DNA of 20,614 nt from Synechococcales cyanobacterium PMM_0003 (lineage in GTDB: Bacteria > Cyanobacteriota > Cyanobacteriia > Pseudanabaenales > Pseudanabaenaceae), in the NCBI GenBank assembly GCA_949128015.1, contig CASBRC010000203.1:1-20614 (forward strand), in the 5' to 3' direction. Each line of letters begins with the position of its first letter. The first letter of the stretch is position 1. Below the pieces are notes generated by a model. The model saw nothing but the letters and a program-made list of their open reading frames with translations. It was not told where the DNA came from and searched no databases. The translations under genes and the position numbers were made by a program. Positions 8,001 to 16,208 of the stretch are shown piece by piece.

Positions 8001-10003
8001 AAAAATTAAATTCCACTGATGAAGGAATCGACAAAAAAAGAATTACCCAAGCAAACTTTGAAAATTTGCAAACGATTGTCTATAACATCCGCGAACGCTA
8101 TCGGTTTCACTCAATCAATCGAGATGCTCCATTTCGTGCGGCGAAATTTAGCCCCGACGGTAATATTCTCGCCTTGGGCAGTTTTGATGGAAGTGTGGAC
8201 TTATATCAAATTAACGGTAGGCTAATCACCCGTTTAGTTGGTTTACAGGCTAGGGATGTGCGCGGGTTAAGTTTTAGTCCTGATGGTAAAAGGATTGCAT
8301 CCGCAGGACAAGGTAAAAGCGTGCGAATTTGGGATATTGAGTCTGGTAAGTTAATTGCTAAGTTTTACGCCCATCAAGATGACATTTTGAGAGTAGATTT
8401 CCATCCTGATGGGAAAAGGCTGCTTACGGGTAGTAAAGATGGCACTGTCAAACTTTGGGATTGCGATCGCGGTATTGAGTTACTAACCTTAAACCCTAAA
8501 AATGTCGGTAATAATTCGCCTAACAAAGAAGCTGGCTCTATTCAAGATACTAGTTTTAGTCCCGACGGCAATTTGATTGTAACGGCTAAAAACACCACAA
8601 TTGCGCTCTGGGACTTGCAAGGCAACTTACTGGCAAGCAAGATCGCCCACGCACAAGAACTTTATAGTGTGAAGTTTCATCCCGATGGTAAACAGTTGTT
8701 AACTTCAGGTCGAGATGAAACCGTAAAGCTTTGGCAGATTACTGATCAAAATCGTCAAATTCAATTAGTACGGACATTTAAAGGAAACTTAACCGATGTG
8801 TTGAGCTTAAATTTTAGTGCCGATGGAACAAAGATAGCCCTTGGTTCTCAAGATAGTTCGATCCAAATCCTGAATTCCGATGGAACGCTGGAATTAAAGT
8901 TAGGAGGACATACTGACGGCATTTTTGATGTTAACTTTAGTCCTGATGGGCGCTATCTTCTCTCTGCTAGCAAAGATCGCACTGTCCGACTTTGGGATCT
9001 TAAAGCAACTTTGCTAGATACTCTCTATGGTCATACAAGCAGTATTTGGTCAGTCAATTTTAGCCCTGACGGCAAAATGTTTGCTTCAGGCAGTGTTGAT
9101 AAAAGTGTCCGACTTTGGAATGCCAATGGAACTTTTAGGCAAGAACTCAAAGGACATACCGATACAGTATATGGCGTGAGCTTTAGCCCTGATGGAACCA
9201 AGCTCGTCTCTGCTAGTAATGATAAAACTGTGCGAATTTGGGATAGCAAAACAGGCAAGTTATTACATATTCTGAATATTCATGGATCAGAATTGATCTA
9301 TGCCACCTTCAGTTATGATCAAAAGATTTTAGCGACGCTCGGATGGGACAACAAGATTAAATTATGGCAATGGGACAATACCGACAATCCTAAGCTATTA
9401 CGTGTGCTAGAAGGACATACAGGTACAGTCTGGTCGATTGCCTTTAGCCCTGATGGCAAGTCACTAGCATCGACGAGTAATGATCAAACAGTGAAAATTT
9501 GGAACGTGAATAGTGGTCAGAATTTGCACACAATGGAAGGAGCGCATTTTAATGGAGGACTTGCGGTTGCCTATAGCCCCGATGGCAGACAAATTGGCTC
9601 GGCTGGTAAAGATGGCATAGTGAAATTATGGAACGCTCAAACAGGTGTTCTTGAAAAGGTAATCACCTTTACGGCTGATTCTTGGATCTATGGGATGACT
9701 TTTAGTCCCGATGGAAATGCGATCGCAACTGCCAATGCTGATAAAACCGTCAAAATCATCGATCGCGCCAGTGGAAAACTGCTGAAAACCTTGTCTGGAC
9801 ACACAGCCGAAGCCTATGCTTTAACCTATAGTCCTGATGGCAAAAATATTGTTTCGGCGAGTCGAGACAATACCCTTAAATTATGGAATGCAGAGACATT
9901 GACTTTTAATGAACTAGTCCAGAGAGGTTGTGTTTTATTAGATAACTATCTCAAATCTACACCCACATTACCTCCAGAACAAAAGCAAATTTGTAAGCAA
10001 TAA
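5045..10003 (+). CDS. STAND NTPase with TPR-like region, membrane helix and 14 WD40 repeats
   Basis: Domains of this 1652-residue protein, in order: residues ~15-180 resemble a nucleotide-binding module without a Walker A (PLVLWLNDCELQQLW near its end). Residues ~200-500 form helical TPR-like repeats. Residues ~545-915 are an nSTAND-type NTPase with Walker A GESGVGKS (564-571, Lys570), Walker B IILIFDQFEEF (Asp665) and a winged-helix-like end (RYQLVHDYLVPFIR). One membrane helix lies at ~929-946. Residues ~1030-1625 hold fourteen WD40 repeats marked by FSPDG-like turns, enough for two seven-bladed propellers. STAND proteins are signal-sensing switches that oligomerise on ligand binding, and some defend against phage. 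No nuclease, protease or other effector domain is visible, so defence is only a possibility. The start is GTG 5045; ATG 5069 is equally plausible, and neither has a clear ribosome-binding site. The C-terminus is encoded partly inside a repeat arm. Confidence 0.9.
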   Translation: MIQVEQSIMPLEDTYSLNGRSLETLARAINLFQGSFSLIVVNCNYRSLKQKLLTALAAKTGTPYREIWWRESHETLYAKLQTLWRDGQIENIPALMCLGLEQTSPETLENLFLEANLFRDRIKRQINCPLVLWLNDCELQQLWISAPELANLAAPPIKFGLTLTELDNEVHQQVERLFEISKDAQIPLFWQDTKIDADRASFSYSELELARRELTMAQYNSHQEMSLELEAKLNFVLGRLLWRSAEASASDVYEESQGEVHSVSQIYYQCSLDYWQKADRPLESGLVLFYLGNLWWHNSFVNGRQAQDSWIKAKQFFQDAIAAFKTANRLDLIAKYSRAYSGVLEQLKQWQELELWIESLLSLHQQMPLELAQDYGYLAKIAVERGEWQQVKDYASKALTTLEQVPIFQEESLTYNWLRLRHIQIGQYQLLLTQSYLQLNELELASNAIELAMANFNLNYEPKLYIRFLDAFHDIAFAQGRYLQAFQARQRQRSLEQQYGLRAFVGAGTLQPKQLSPNSSIAELDVSKFDINVGEIAASGRTQDVERLLERVLSVEHQLTVIHGESGVGKSSLVKAGLIPALLQQSLAGQDLLPIEIDVYTNWINAISFAIYRSQSPDVNGFNKAYPLLNVLSDRRENGDRNAADLLHKLRQLAAQGTQIILIFDQFEEFFSTCTQLQERQTFIDFWQNCLKIPLLKLVVSIREDYLHLLLELETSHAEVDILSRNFRYALSNLSVSDAKSLIENLTEHANFPLELILIDALVRDLAGDRGLVRPIELQLVGSQLQDCNITTLAAYQSAGGKQRLVEQSVEEVIQACGNAAFVAQQVLILLTDEQGKRPLRSHNELRTGLLAYSINTIDLDLVLEILVGSGLIFELPEVPSNRYQLVHDYLVPFIRANQEAGLLNELCKVRSSAQRSQANLNRLIKFSLVGTVLGLFVMASLAFQANRQRQLAEVGEIEALISSANSSFLLNRQLESLATIVQSAKKLNSTDEGIDKKRITQANFENLQTIVYNIRERYRFHSINRDAPFRAAKFSPDGNILALGSFDGSVDLYQINGRLITRLVGLQARDVRGLSFSPDGKRIASAGQGKSVRIWDIESGKLIAKFYAHQDDILRVDFHPDGKRLLTGSKDGTVKLWDCDRGIELLTLNPKNVGNNSPNKEAGSIQDTSFSPDGNLIVTAKNTTIALWDLQGNLLASKIAHAQELYSVKFHPDGKQLLTSGRDETVKLWQITDQNRQIQLVRTFKGNLTDVLSLNFSADGTKIALGSQDSSIQILNSDGTLELKLGGHTDGIFDVNFSPDGRYLLSASKDRTVRLWDLKATLLDTLYGHTSSIWSVNFSPDGKMFASGSVDKSVRLWNANGTFRQELKGHTDTVYGVSFSPDGTKLVSASNDKTVRIWDSKTGKLLHILNIHGSELIYATFSYDQKILATLGWDNKIKLWQWDNTDNPKLLRVLEGHTGTVWSIAFSPDGKSLASTSNDQTVKIWNVNSGQNLHTMEGAHFNGGLAVAYSPDGRQIGSAGKDGIVKLWNAQTGVLEKVITFTADSWIYGMTFSPDGNAIATANADKTVKIIDRASGKLLKTLSGHTAEAYALTYSPDGKNIVSASRDNTLKLWNAETLTFNELVQRGCVLLDNYLKSTPTLPPEQKQICKQ

Positions 10004-10225
10004 TTTCTGAATCACGGATTTGACGGATTAAAGGATGACACGGATTTTTGCAGCACCTTGTGCTGGAGTAAAGCCCCAATTTTCTATTGAGAGTGTGGCT
10101 TTGCCACACTCTCAATAGAAAATTGGGGTTGAGTTTGTTGCAAATTTTCTTGCCCCATCTTGTGCGGCAAATCAAAATCCGTGAAATCCAATAATCCGTC
10201 TAATCCGTGATTCAGAAATTATTGC
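9997..10225. repeat. Composite nested inverted repeat (about 52-bp outer arms, 26-bp inner hairpin)
   Basis: The outer arms at 9997-10048 and 10174-10225 are near-identical complements with about five mismatches and contain iterated ATCCGT/ACGGAT words. Inside sit a small palindrome, CAGCACCTTGTGCTG (10051-10065), and a perfect 26-bp hairpin (10074-10099 with 10103-10128, TTT loop). The left arm covers the STAND gene stop codon and the right arm ends 37 bases before the prohibitin gene. The layout resembles a MITE-like element or a hairpin inserted in an older palindrome; no target-site duplication is obvious. Confidence 0.8.
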
Positions 10226-10261
10226 TATATGATCGAAAGCCATAGATCATAGGAAAAAGTA

Positions 10262-11071
10262 ATGCAAGACCAAGAAACAAACTGGCAATCCATAGTCCTA
10301 GTTGCCATAGTAGGAATTCTCGCGGTTATTAGCTTTAACTCGTTTGTAATCATCAACCCCGGCGAAGCAGGCGTGTTGAGTGTATTGGGGAAAGCCAAGG
10401 ATGGAGTATTGCTGGAAGGCGTACATTTTAAGCCACCTGTAATTTCTCAAGTTGATGTCTATGACTTGACTGTACAGAAGTTTGAAGTGCCAGCCCAAAG
10501 CTCGACCAAGGATTTGCAACAGCTTACCGCCAGTTTTGCAATTAACTTTCGTCTCGATCCGATTGAAGTCGTGACGATACGTCGTACTCAAGGCACTTTG
10601 CAAAATATTGTCTCCAAAATCATTGCCCCACAAACTCAAGAATCCTTTAAAGTCGCCGCCGCAAGACGCACAGTCGAAGAAGCAATCACTAAGCGCGATG
10701 AACTAAAGCTCGATTTCGATGAGGCTTTGAGTCAACGCTTGAGTAAATACGGCATTATCGTTTTAGATACCAGCGTCGTTGATTTAAATTTCTCGACCGA
10801 GTTTTCTAAGGCGGTAGAAGAAAAACAAATTGCCGAACAACGCGCTCAGCGAGCTGTGTATATTGCTAGAGAAGCAGAGCAAGAAGCGGAAGCCACTATT
10901 AACCGAGCTAAAGGGCAAGCCGAAGCACAGCGACTTTTGCGTGAAACTTTGACCTCTGAGCTTTTACAAAAACAAGCGATCGAAAAATGGGATGGCAAGT
11001 TTCCTCAAGTATTGGGCGGCAATGGTGCTGTTCCATTTCTTAACCTTGATATTACAAAATCCCAAAAGTAA
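10262..11071 (+). CDS. phb: Prohibitin family (SPFH/Band 7) membrane protein
   Basis: The 269-residue product has one N-terminal membrane helix (about 10-28) followed directly by the SPFH domain (FVIINPGEAGVLSVLGKAKDG, then LTASFAINFRLDP). A long charged coiled-coil segment lies at about 185-240 (VEEKQIAEQRAQRAVYIAREAEQEAEA). This is the normal prohibitin length and order. Such proteins form large membrane-bound rings and act in membrane organisation and protease control; cyanobacterial copies localise to cytoplasmic or thylakoid membranes. The ATG start is preceded by AGGA (10251-10254) at normal spacing. It converges with pyrE, with two hairpins between. Confidence 0.92.
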   Translation: MQDQETNWQSIVLVAIVGILAVISFNSFVIINPGEAGVLSVLGKAKDGVLLEGVHFKPPVISQVDVYDLTVQKFEVPAQSSTKDLQQLTASFAINFRLDPIEVVTIRRTQGTLQNIVSKIIAPQTQESFKVAAARRTVEEAITKRDELKLDFDEALSQRLSKYGIIVLDTSVVDLNFSTEFSKAVEEKQIAEQRAQRAVYIAREAEQEAEATINRAKGQAEAQRLLRETLTSELLQKQAIEKWDGKFPQVLGGNGAVPFLNLDITKSQK

Positions 11072-11105
11072 TACGCACTACAGCGCTTTGCGCTGATATA
11101 AAACC

Positions 11106-11156
11106 CAGAGAAACTTTTGAAAGTGCCGCTTCGCGGCACTTTCAAAAGTTTCTCTG
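11106..11156. terminator. Hairpin terminator, 24-bp perfect stem, TTC loop
   Basis: The arms at 11106-11129 and 11133-11156 are exact complements around TTC, with GCCGC/GCGGC at the tip. It lies 35 bases after the prohibitin stop. A classical U-tract is not obvious, so mRNA 3'-end protection is an alternative. Confidence 0.65.
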
Positions 11157-11187
11157 TACCATCTAAAGTCTCAACAGGCTGTATGCA

Positions 11188-11230
11188 CTATAAATAAAAA
11201 GGGGCGCTTCGCGCCCCTTTTTATTTATAG
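11188..11230. terminator. Bidirectional terminator, 20-bp perfect stem, TTC loop
   Basis: The arms at 11188-11207 and 11211-11230 are exact complements. The GGGGCGC/GCGCCCC core is flanked by A-rich and T-rich ends, so it can act as an intrinsic terminator on both strands. The right arm includes the pyrE stop codon. Confidence 0.75.
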
Positions 11231-11785
11231 CCCCTTGGCATAACTCTGAATTTCATTAATATCAAATACTACGCCAAACTTTAACCCCTCCTTGGCATAG
11301 AGTTCAGCCCCACCCTGCTTGCGATCGACCAGCGTTAATATATGCGTCACTGTATAACCTGCATCGCGCAACTTTTCGACCGCAAACAACGCCGATTGAC
11401 CTGTGGTGACGACATCCTCTAGTACGACTACATTTGTCTGCGGTGCAAGCTCTGGCCCCTCAATCCACGCCGCCGTCCCATGTCCTTTAGGTTGCTTGCG
11501 AATAATCAAAGCAGGAATTGGTTTATTTTCATAGGCGGATACTACGCTCACTGCACTAACGATTGGGTCAGCACCTAATGTCAAACCCGCCACAGCCCCT
11601 GCACCTTCTGGCAGCATCTCCAATAATACCTGTCCAGTCCATAGACCACCAAAGGGATGTAATGTAACCAACTTGCCATTGATGTAATAGGTGCTTTTTT
11701 GCCCAGAAGATAGGGTGAAGTCGCCGCTTTTATAAGCAAGACGGCAAAATAGGTCTAGTAACTTTTCACGATTTGGATGTTCCAC
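11225..11785 (-). CDS. pyrE: Orotate phosphoribosyltransferase
   Basis: PyrE makes orotidine 5'-phosphate from orotate and PRPP, the fifth step of de novo pyrimidine synthesis, in the cytoplasm. The 186-residue product has the N-terminal part SGDFTLSSGQKSTYYINGK, the flexible loop RKQPKGHGT, and the PRPP-binding motif VVVLEDVVTTGQSAL near residues 119-133. The length is normal for the short bacterial form. The start is GTG at 11785; a TAA lies in frame four codons upstream, so no earlier start is possible. I see no strong ribosome-binding site. It is a single gene between hairpins. Confidence 0.95.
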   Translation of the reverse strand: MEHPNREKLLDLFCRLAYKSGDFTLSSGQKSTYYINGKLVTLHPFGGLWTGQVLLEMLPEGAGAVAGLTLGADPIVSAVSVVSAYENKPIPALIIRKQPKGHGTAAWIEGPELAPQTNVVVLEDVVTTGQSALFAVEKLRDAGYTVTHILTLVDRKQGGAELYAKEGLKFGVVFDINEIQSYAKGL

Positions 11786-11845
11786 AACTTTGACTTAGTT
11801 TTTGAGTTTAATAAATACTTTTTAAGTTTAAGCTGAAATAAGAAG

Positions 11846-11896
11846 CAAGATTTTTGTTAAAAGTGTTGCTTTGCAACACTTTTAACAAAAATCTTG
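11846..11896. repeat. Perfect 24-bp hairpin, TTT loop, between divergent pyrE and secreted-protein gene
   Basis: The arms at 11846-11869 and 11873-11896 are exact complements around TTT, with TTGC/GCAA at the tip. It lies between two divergently transcribed genes, so it is not placed as a normal terminator. It shares the GC-TTN-GC apex with other hairpins in the window. Confidence 0.7.
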
Positions 11897-11976
11897 GGCG
11901 TTGTCTATAAAACCAGTCAATTTATGGCTGGATCTGCTACATTAGTCAGCGTCCAACTGTGAGGATGCGTATTTTT

Positions 11977-12426
11977 ATGAGTACTAGATTCTCGTTGCTT
12001 GCTTCGTCACTAGTTACAGCCTCGATGCTGCTAGCTAGCGGAGCCGCTTTTGCCAATCCCCAACTCACGGATCAAGATCAATTTCCTCGAAACTTTCCTG
12101 CTACCTACCCTCAGGTACAAAACAAAGTCTTGGATATGACCTCTGATCCTAATTTGCCTGATGCCTTTATCCAAACCACATTTAGGGATCAATGGATTGA
12201 ACGTCAAGCTAATTCTTTTCGAGCGATTAATCGAGAAATGATGGACTTGCAAACTCTTAGCGATGCGACTATTCGCACTCGTGATTTGCCAAGTTCTTAT
12301 TGCTCATCTTTGCTAAGTGAAGGGTTTAATGCTTGTGCCGCTCCTGAAGAACCTGCTCCTGCTGTGCCTTTTAGGGTGGAAGCTCCAGCCGCAGTACCTT
12401 CTCGTCCTGTGCCTGCATTGTGGTAA
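11977..12426 (+). CDS. Small secreted protein of unknown function
   Basis: The product is about 149 residues. It begins with a clear Sec-type signal peptide (MSTRFSLLASSLVTASMLLASG, ending AAFA before NPQL). The mature part is polar (residues DQWIERQANSFRAINREMMDLQTL look helical) with two Cys residues (SYCSSLL and FNACAAP) that could pair after export. The C-terminus is Pro/Ala-rich (EEPAPAVPFRVEAPAAVPSRPVP). I do not recognise the family. I chose ATG 11977, with GAGG about 12 bases upstream and a normal signal-peptide start; GTG 11959 and ATG 11965 are in frame but leave no ribosome-binding site. Confidence 0.75.
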   Translation: MSTRFSLLASSLVTASMLLASGAAFANPQLTDQDQFPRNFPATYPQVQNKVLDMTSDPNLPDAFIQTTFRDQWIERQANSFRAINREMMDLQTLSDATIRTRDLPSSYCSSLLSEGFNACAAPEEPAPAVPFRVEAPAAVPSRPVPALW

Positions 12427-12470
12427 TCGTTTAAATTACCCTAATTAAGTTTTTTGTGTTGAGTCTATAG

Positions 12471-12527
12471 TAAAACCCCAAAGAATAAAGGCGGCGCATT
12501 GCGCCGCCTTTATTCTTTGGGGTTTTA
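12471..12527. terminator. Hairpin terminator, 27-bp perfect stem, ATT loop
   Basis: The arms at 12471-12497 and 12501-12527 are exact complements with a GGCGGCGC/GCGCCGCC tip, flanked by A- and T-runs. It lies between the convergent secreted-protein gene and cpcD and can serve both strands. Confidence 0.75.
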
Positions 12528-12531
12528 ATTT

Positions 12532-12572
12532 AAAGATATGTAGCGCACGCTGCGCCTGCGCTACATATCTTT
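12532..12572. terminator. Terminator of the cpc operon, 16-bp stem
   Basis: The arms at 12532-12547 and 12557-12572 are exact complements around a 9-base loop, starting 15 bases after the cpcD stop. Its middle (12541-12563) is, apart from one mismatch, the reverse complement of 1613-1635. Confidence 0.7.
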
Positions 12573-12587
12573 GGGTTTTATAATAAA

Positions 12588-12818
12588 TTATTCGCCCTGA
12601 GGCAAATTTTTAGTGAGAGGACGAATACTAACGATTGTGCCTCCCATACGCATAATACTCCGCATTTTTTCATTCATGCGATTATATGGCACTTGAATAA
12701 AAACATTATCAATGGGGCGAGTAGTATAGTTATCGTTTGCAGGCTGCTTGTAATTGTTTAGACCAGATACCTCATACAGGAAGTAGCGAGTATCTGCCGC
12801 TGAAGTAGAAGGTGTCAT
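12588..12818 (-). CDS. cpcD: Phycocyanin rod-capping small linker CpcD
   Basis: The 76-residue product is a stand-alone CpcD domain (RYFLYEVSGLNN, then NVFIQVPYNRMNEKMRSIMRMGGTIVSI). It caps the distal end of phycocyanin rods in the phycobilisome and limits rod length. It is the last gene of the cpc operon, 99 bases after the second rod linker, with a stem-loop between. ATG start; no clear ribosome-binding site. Confidence 0.95.
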   Translation of the reverse strand: MTPSTSAADTRYFLYEVSGLNNYKQPANDNYTTRPIDNVFIQVPYNRMNEKMRSIMRMGGTIVSIRPLTKNLPQGE

Positions 12819-12869
12819 AAAAAATGGTTTTTAGTGAGTTTTTAGTGGTGAATTCTTAAAGTTGATCGA

Positions 12870-12910
12870 AAAAAGATCTTTAGGAGGGAAAATATCCTAA
12901 AAATCTTTTT
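12870..12910 (-). promoter_or_regulatory. Intercistronic stem-loop between second rod linker and cpcD
   Basis: The arms at 12870-12885 and 12895-12910 pair with one mismatch around a 9-base loop. It starts 8 bases after the linker stop. Such elements in cpc operons are thought to lower expression of distal linker genes by partial termination or RNA processing; that role is inferred here. Confidence 0.5.
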
Positions 12911-12917
12911 CTACTTA

Positions 12918-13784
12918 CTACTGAGCAATCGTCACGCTAGCAACTTTGCCGCCCATCTTATTAATGCGTTGCAAGGTGTTGTTCAACTGTTCATAGGAGA
13001 CAATGTACTCACGATTGACACGACGCACTTGAGGATAACGCGGTAAATTAGCTGCGGCAACTTCGATTCGGTAAAGGCGATCGCTAGAACCTGTCGAAGA
13101 GCGTCCAAAAGCACGAGTAGCCATAGCGCCTTTAGCAGGACGATATGCCCAGCCTTCATTACCGCCAGAAGGTCCAACGATCGCAGATACTGTATTTTGA
13201 CCAAGTTCAGCCGCTAATCTTGAATTATTGCCTTCGGCTTGAGCGCGATCGCTATTTGCATAGCCACGATAGAGTCGGAACATTCTCGTAAAGCCAACAG
13301 TTCTATCGCCAACTTTATTATCAAAACCGCGATAGTAAGGTGCTGTCGCATCGCCAAAGTTAGTTTCGTATTCGTCTGAATCAATATAAGAATCAACATC
13401 AGCGTCAAAACCTTCATTTTGATAGCGATCGAGATGCTCAACTACTTCAGCTTCACTATAGGGAGCGCGTCCCAATAGGTGCTTGATGTTCAATTCAATT
13501 ACGCGGGTGTGAAAGTTAGGGTAGAGAAACTTGGTTTTGTATAGCTCAGACTTGACCACCCCACGCACAAAATCACGCACGGTGATTTGTCCATTACATA
13601 GCAAAGACTCAAGGGCTACTAATCGCTCTGAAGCCATGATGTAATCATTTCCCAAAACATGGCGATACACAGCGTTAATTACCACTTTGGCATCTTCGGG
13701 TGTCCAGTTAGGACGAAGTTCTGTTGGCTTTGTTTCGCTATAGGCGATCGTCCCTAAACGGGAAGCAGCAGTTGTAATTGCCAC
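12918..13784 (-). CDS. cpcC: Phycocyanin rod linker (CpcC/CpcI type)
   Basis: The 288-residue product has a PBS-linker domain (about residues 18-150: [57 protein letters not shown]) followed by a C-terminal CpcD-like domain (about 232-287: [28 protein letters not shown]). It joins phycocyanin hexamers into rods. The start is GTG 13784 with AGGAG eight bases upstream. The paralogue directly before it (13968-14786) has the same layout. The pair followed by cpcD matches the cpcH2-I2-D2 order I recall for the red-light cpc2 operon of Fremyella diplosiphon. Confidence 0.95.
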   Translation of the reverse strand: MAITTAASRLGTIAYSETKPTELRPNWTPEDAKVVINAVYRHVLGNDYIMASERLVALESLLCNGQITVRDFVRGVVKSELYKTKFLYPNFHTRVIELNIKHLLGRAPYSEAEVVEHLDRYQNEGFDADVDSYIDSDEYETNFGDATAPYYRGFDNKVGDRTVGFTRMFRLYRGYANSDRAQAEGNNSRLAAELGQNTVSAIVGPSGGNEGWAYRPAKGAMATRAFGRSSTGSSDRLYRIEVAAANLPRYPQVRRVNREYIVSYEQLNNTLQRINKMGGKVASVTIAQ

Positions 13785-13826
13785 AGTTTATGCTCCTTTA
13801 ATATTTAAGTTATGCTATTTAGACCA

Positions 13827-13949
13827 TTTTCAGCGTAAAACACTGAAAACAAACCAAGATTGTAAAAGTATTGCTTTCTAACAATCTTATAATAATTTGC
13901 AAATTTATAAACGTAGGGGCAATCCATAAATTATCCCTACATTTATAAA
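13827..13949 (-). promoter_or_regulatory. Three stem-loops between the two rod linker genes
   Basis: In this 183-base gap there are three inverted repeats. One pairs 13827-13835 with 13841-13849 (one mismatch, TTTTCAG/CTGAAAA). The second is AAGATTGT (13856-13863) with ACAATCTT (13881-13888). The third pairs 13904-13918 with 13935-13949 (15 bp, one mismatch). Likely they set the ratio of the two linker mRNAs. Confidence 0.5.
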
Positions 13950-13967
13950 AAAGATGAGGCAAGAGCC

Positions 13968-14786
13968 TTAAGCAAGGCTGATTTGGGTAATACGGCTACC
14001 GCGCTTGTTCAGTCTTTGCAGAGTTGCAGAAAGTTGGTCATAGGAAACCAGATATTCACTGACACTACGACGGATTTGGGTAGTCCGTCCGCGATCGCGC
14101 TGAATAGCACTAACGCGATATAGCTGTCCGCGATCGTCGCCAGTCGTACCAACCAAAGCTAGCCCAAAGTTGGCGGTACGGATGGTGTTTGCTGTGTTGC
14201 GAGCTAGATCTTCGGTCAACCAAGTCGATTTGTTTTTGCCCTGAGCGCGATCGCTGTTAGCATAGCCACGATAAAGCTGAAACATACGGTTAAAACCGAC
14301 GTTCTTCTGACCACGTTGGGTTTCAAACCCACGATAGTAGGGAACGATCGCTTCACCAAAGTTTTCTTGATATTCTTCAGAATCAATATAAGAGTTGATT
14401 TCTGCTTCATATCCTTCCTCAACATAGCGATTGACATGTTCCGTGATTTCCGATTCATCATAAGGGGCGCGACCCAAAAAATGTTTGAAGTTTAATTCAA
14501 TAAAACGAACTTGGGGTGTGGAAGTGAAAAACTTGGTCTGATACAATTCTGATTGAGCTAAAGCTCTTACAAAATCCCGAACAGAAATGTTACCACTAGA
14601 GAGGAGAGACTCTGCACTAGTCAAGCGCTCTGACAACATCAAGTAATCATTGCCAAAGACTTGACGGTTAGTCGCAGTAATCACAGCAATAACATCAGCA
14701 CCAGTCCAATTTGGGCGTAGTTCCACAGGAGATGCATTAACAAAAGGTTCAAAACCTAAACGGCTTGCAGCCAATGAACTTGTCAT
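13968..14786 (-). CDS. cpcC: Phycocyanin rod linker (CpcC/CpcH type)
   Basis: The 272-residue product has an N-terminal PBS-linker domain (about 18-150: [49 protein letters not shown]) and a C-terminal CpcD-like domain (about 216-271: [20 protein letters not shown], then ITQISLA). It is the first of two tandem rod linkers and follows cpcA, the usual place for the core-proximal linker. ATG start with AGGAG upstream (complement of CTCCTT near 14796). Two linkers predict rods of up to three phycocyanin hexamers. Confidence 0.95.
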   Translation of the reverse strand: MTSSLAASRLGFEPFVNASPVELRPNWTGADVIAVITATNRQVFGNDYLMLSERLTSAESLLSSGNISVRDFVRALAQSELYQTKFFTSTPQVRFIELNFKHFLGRAPYDESEITEHVNRYVEEGYEAEINSYIDSEEYQENFGEAIVPYYRGFETQRGQKNVGFNRMFQLYRGYANSDRAQGKNKSTWLTEDLARNTANTIRTANFGLALVGTTGDDRGQLYRVSAIQRDRGRTTQIRRSVSEYLVSYDQLSATLQRLNKRGSRITQISLA

Positions 14787-14859
14787 ATCGAAAGCTCCTT
14801 AAATAATTTTAAATATTCTTTGAAAAAAGTTTTAAGAATAAATACTCATTTTTTATAAA

Positions 14860-14906
14860 CCGAAGACGGTAAGTTCTTCCCCTCAGGATGTACTTACCGT
14901 CTTCGG
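14860..14906 (-). terminator. Attenuator-like stem-loop after cpcA
   Basis: The arms at 14860-14874 and 14892-14906 form a perfect 15-bp stem (CCGAAGACGGTAAGT) with a 17-base loop. On the transcribed strand it is followed by an AT-rich run. It lies between cpcA and the first linker, where cpc operons commonly partly terminate so that the subunits greatly outnumber linkers. Confidence 0.65.
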
Positions 14907-14946
14907 GATTTTCTTTATTCTGTAGTTTTGAAACTAGAAAAAAATC

Positions 14947-15435
14947 TTAGCTGAGGGCATTGATTGCATAGTCGATGTAGGAATTAGCTTCCAAAGCTGC
15001 ATCGCCGCTCAAACCATGACTAGCCCTGATTGATTTCAAAGCTTCAACATACCAGCTAGGAGATAGATCAAATGCACGGTTGATTTCGGCCAAACCACTT
15101 ACGAGGTAGTCATCCATAGGACCAGTGCTACCAGCAATCAAGCAGTAGGTGATCATGCGGATGTAGTAGCCGATGTCACGAACGCACTTGGCTTTACCAC
15201 GAGGGGTAGAAGCGAAGTTGTTGCCTGCTTGTGAGGTGGTGTAGGGATATTTCTGATAAACAGCATTTGCTGCACCTTCAGCCAAGCTGGAAGCTTTAGC
15301 GCTCAATCCTTTAGCAGCATCAAGACTTGCCGCAGCTGTGCGTAAACGACCAAAGGCAGCCTGCATTTCGGGAACACTAAGATAGCGCCCTTGGGAATCT
15401 GCTGTAGATACTGCTTCTGTTAAAGGAGTCTTCAT
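14947..15435 (-). CDS. cpcA: C-phycocyanin alpha subunit
   Basis: The 162-residue product is the standard CpcA length ([20 protein letters not shown] start). The bilin-binding Cys84 lies in [20 protein letters not shown], and the C-terminus is [11 protein letters not shown]. It carries one phycocyanobilin and pairs with CpcB to build the (alpha-beta)6 discs of phycobilisome rods. ATG start; AGAGG about ten bases upstream. It is 89 bases after cpcB. Confidence 0.98.
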   Translation of the reverse strand: MKTPLTEAVSTADSQGRYLSVPEMQAAFGRLRTAAASLDAAKGLSAKASSLAEGAANAVYQKYPYTTSQAGNNFASTPRGKAKCVRDIGYYIRMITYCLIAGSTGPMDDYLVSGLAEINRAFDLSPSWYVEALKSIRASHGLSGDAALEANSYIDYAINALS

Positions 15436-15524
15436 GCTTAATGTACCTCTAAAAAATTTATAAGAGAATTTGTGAGAAAGAAAAAGGAAAAAAATTACAA
15501 AAAATTAATTTAAGAAACCAAAGA

Positions 15525-16043
15525 TTAGCCTACCGATGCGGCGGCTTTGTCAAAGTAGCTAGCGAGTTCAGACATTAACGCGCTGCAATCACCACGGGTT
15601 ACACCATTAGCATCATTAGCGATCGCAATCGCTGCGGCTTTCATCTTGCCGATGCCAATTGCTACTGATCCACCAGGTACGCCTAATGCGCTGTAGGTTT
15701 CACGCAAGCCATTGAGGCAACGATCTTCCAAAACGCTAGCATCGCCAGAGAATATTGCATAGGTTACATAGCGGAGGATGATGTCCATGTCGCGCATACA
15801 AGCGGCAATACGACGGTGGGTATATGCATTTCCACCGGGAGCGATCAATTGAGGCTGATCTTCAAACAAGTCACGAGCAGCATTGGTAACGATCGCAGAG
15901 GAGTTAGCGGTGATGCGATTAACTACATCCAAGCGTTTGGTTCCATCAGCAACCAACTGTTTCAATGCATCAACTTGTGAATCAGATACAAAAGCGCCGC
16001 GAGTATCGGCTTGAGCAACTACTTTAGTAAAAGCATCTAGCAT
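15525..16043 (-). CDS. cpcB: C-phycocyanin beta subunit
   Basis: The 172-residue product has the expected two bilin-binding Cys residues, near 82 ([19 protein letters not shown]) and 153 ([10 protein letters not shown]). Asn72 in GGNAYTHRR is the usual methylation site. It is the first gene of the operon. ATG start with AAGGAG ten bases upstream. A leader of 150-260 bases precedes it, carrying the promoter elements described at 16209-16340. The second Cys supports phycocyanin over allophycocyanin. Confidence 0.98.
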   Translation of the reverse strand: MLDAFTKVVAQADTRGAFVSDSQVDALKQLVADGTKRLDVVNRITANSSAIVTNAARDLFEDQPQLIAPGGNAYTHRRIAACMRDMDIILRYVTYAIFSGDASVLEDRCLNGLRETYSALGVPGGSVAIGIGKMKAAAIAIANDANGVTRGDCSALMSELASYFDKAAASVG

Positions 16044-16208
16044 TCTAAAGAATCTCCTTGTTTAATATATAAGTTTTGTTATGCTCTCAAATCTTTCTGT
16101 TTATTAAGCTCTGTGGATTAAACAATAACCAATTTATCCAATTTACTTAAGAGAACGAAACCTCAACTGATTTTAGTTTTTTGGTTTGCAAGGTTTGAGA
16201 ATAAAATG

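Noticed and set aside
8130..9920. Tandem DNA repeat element in the 3' half of the STAND gene.
   Set aside because: The periodicity is the WD40 protein repeat; the DNA copies are too diverged to be a separate repeat element.
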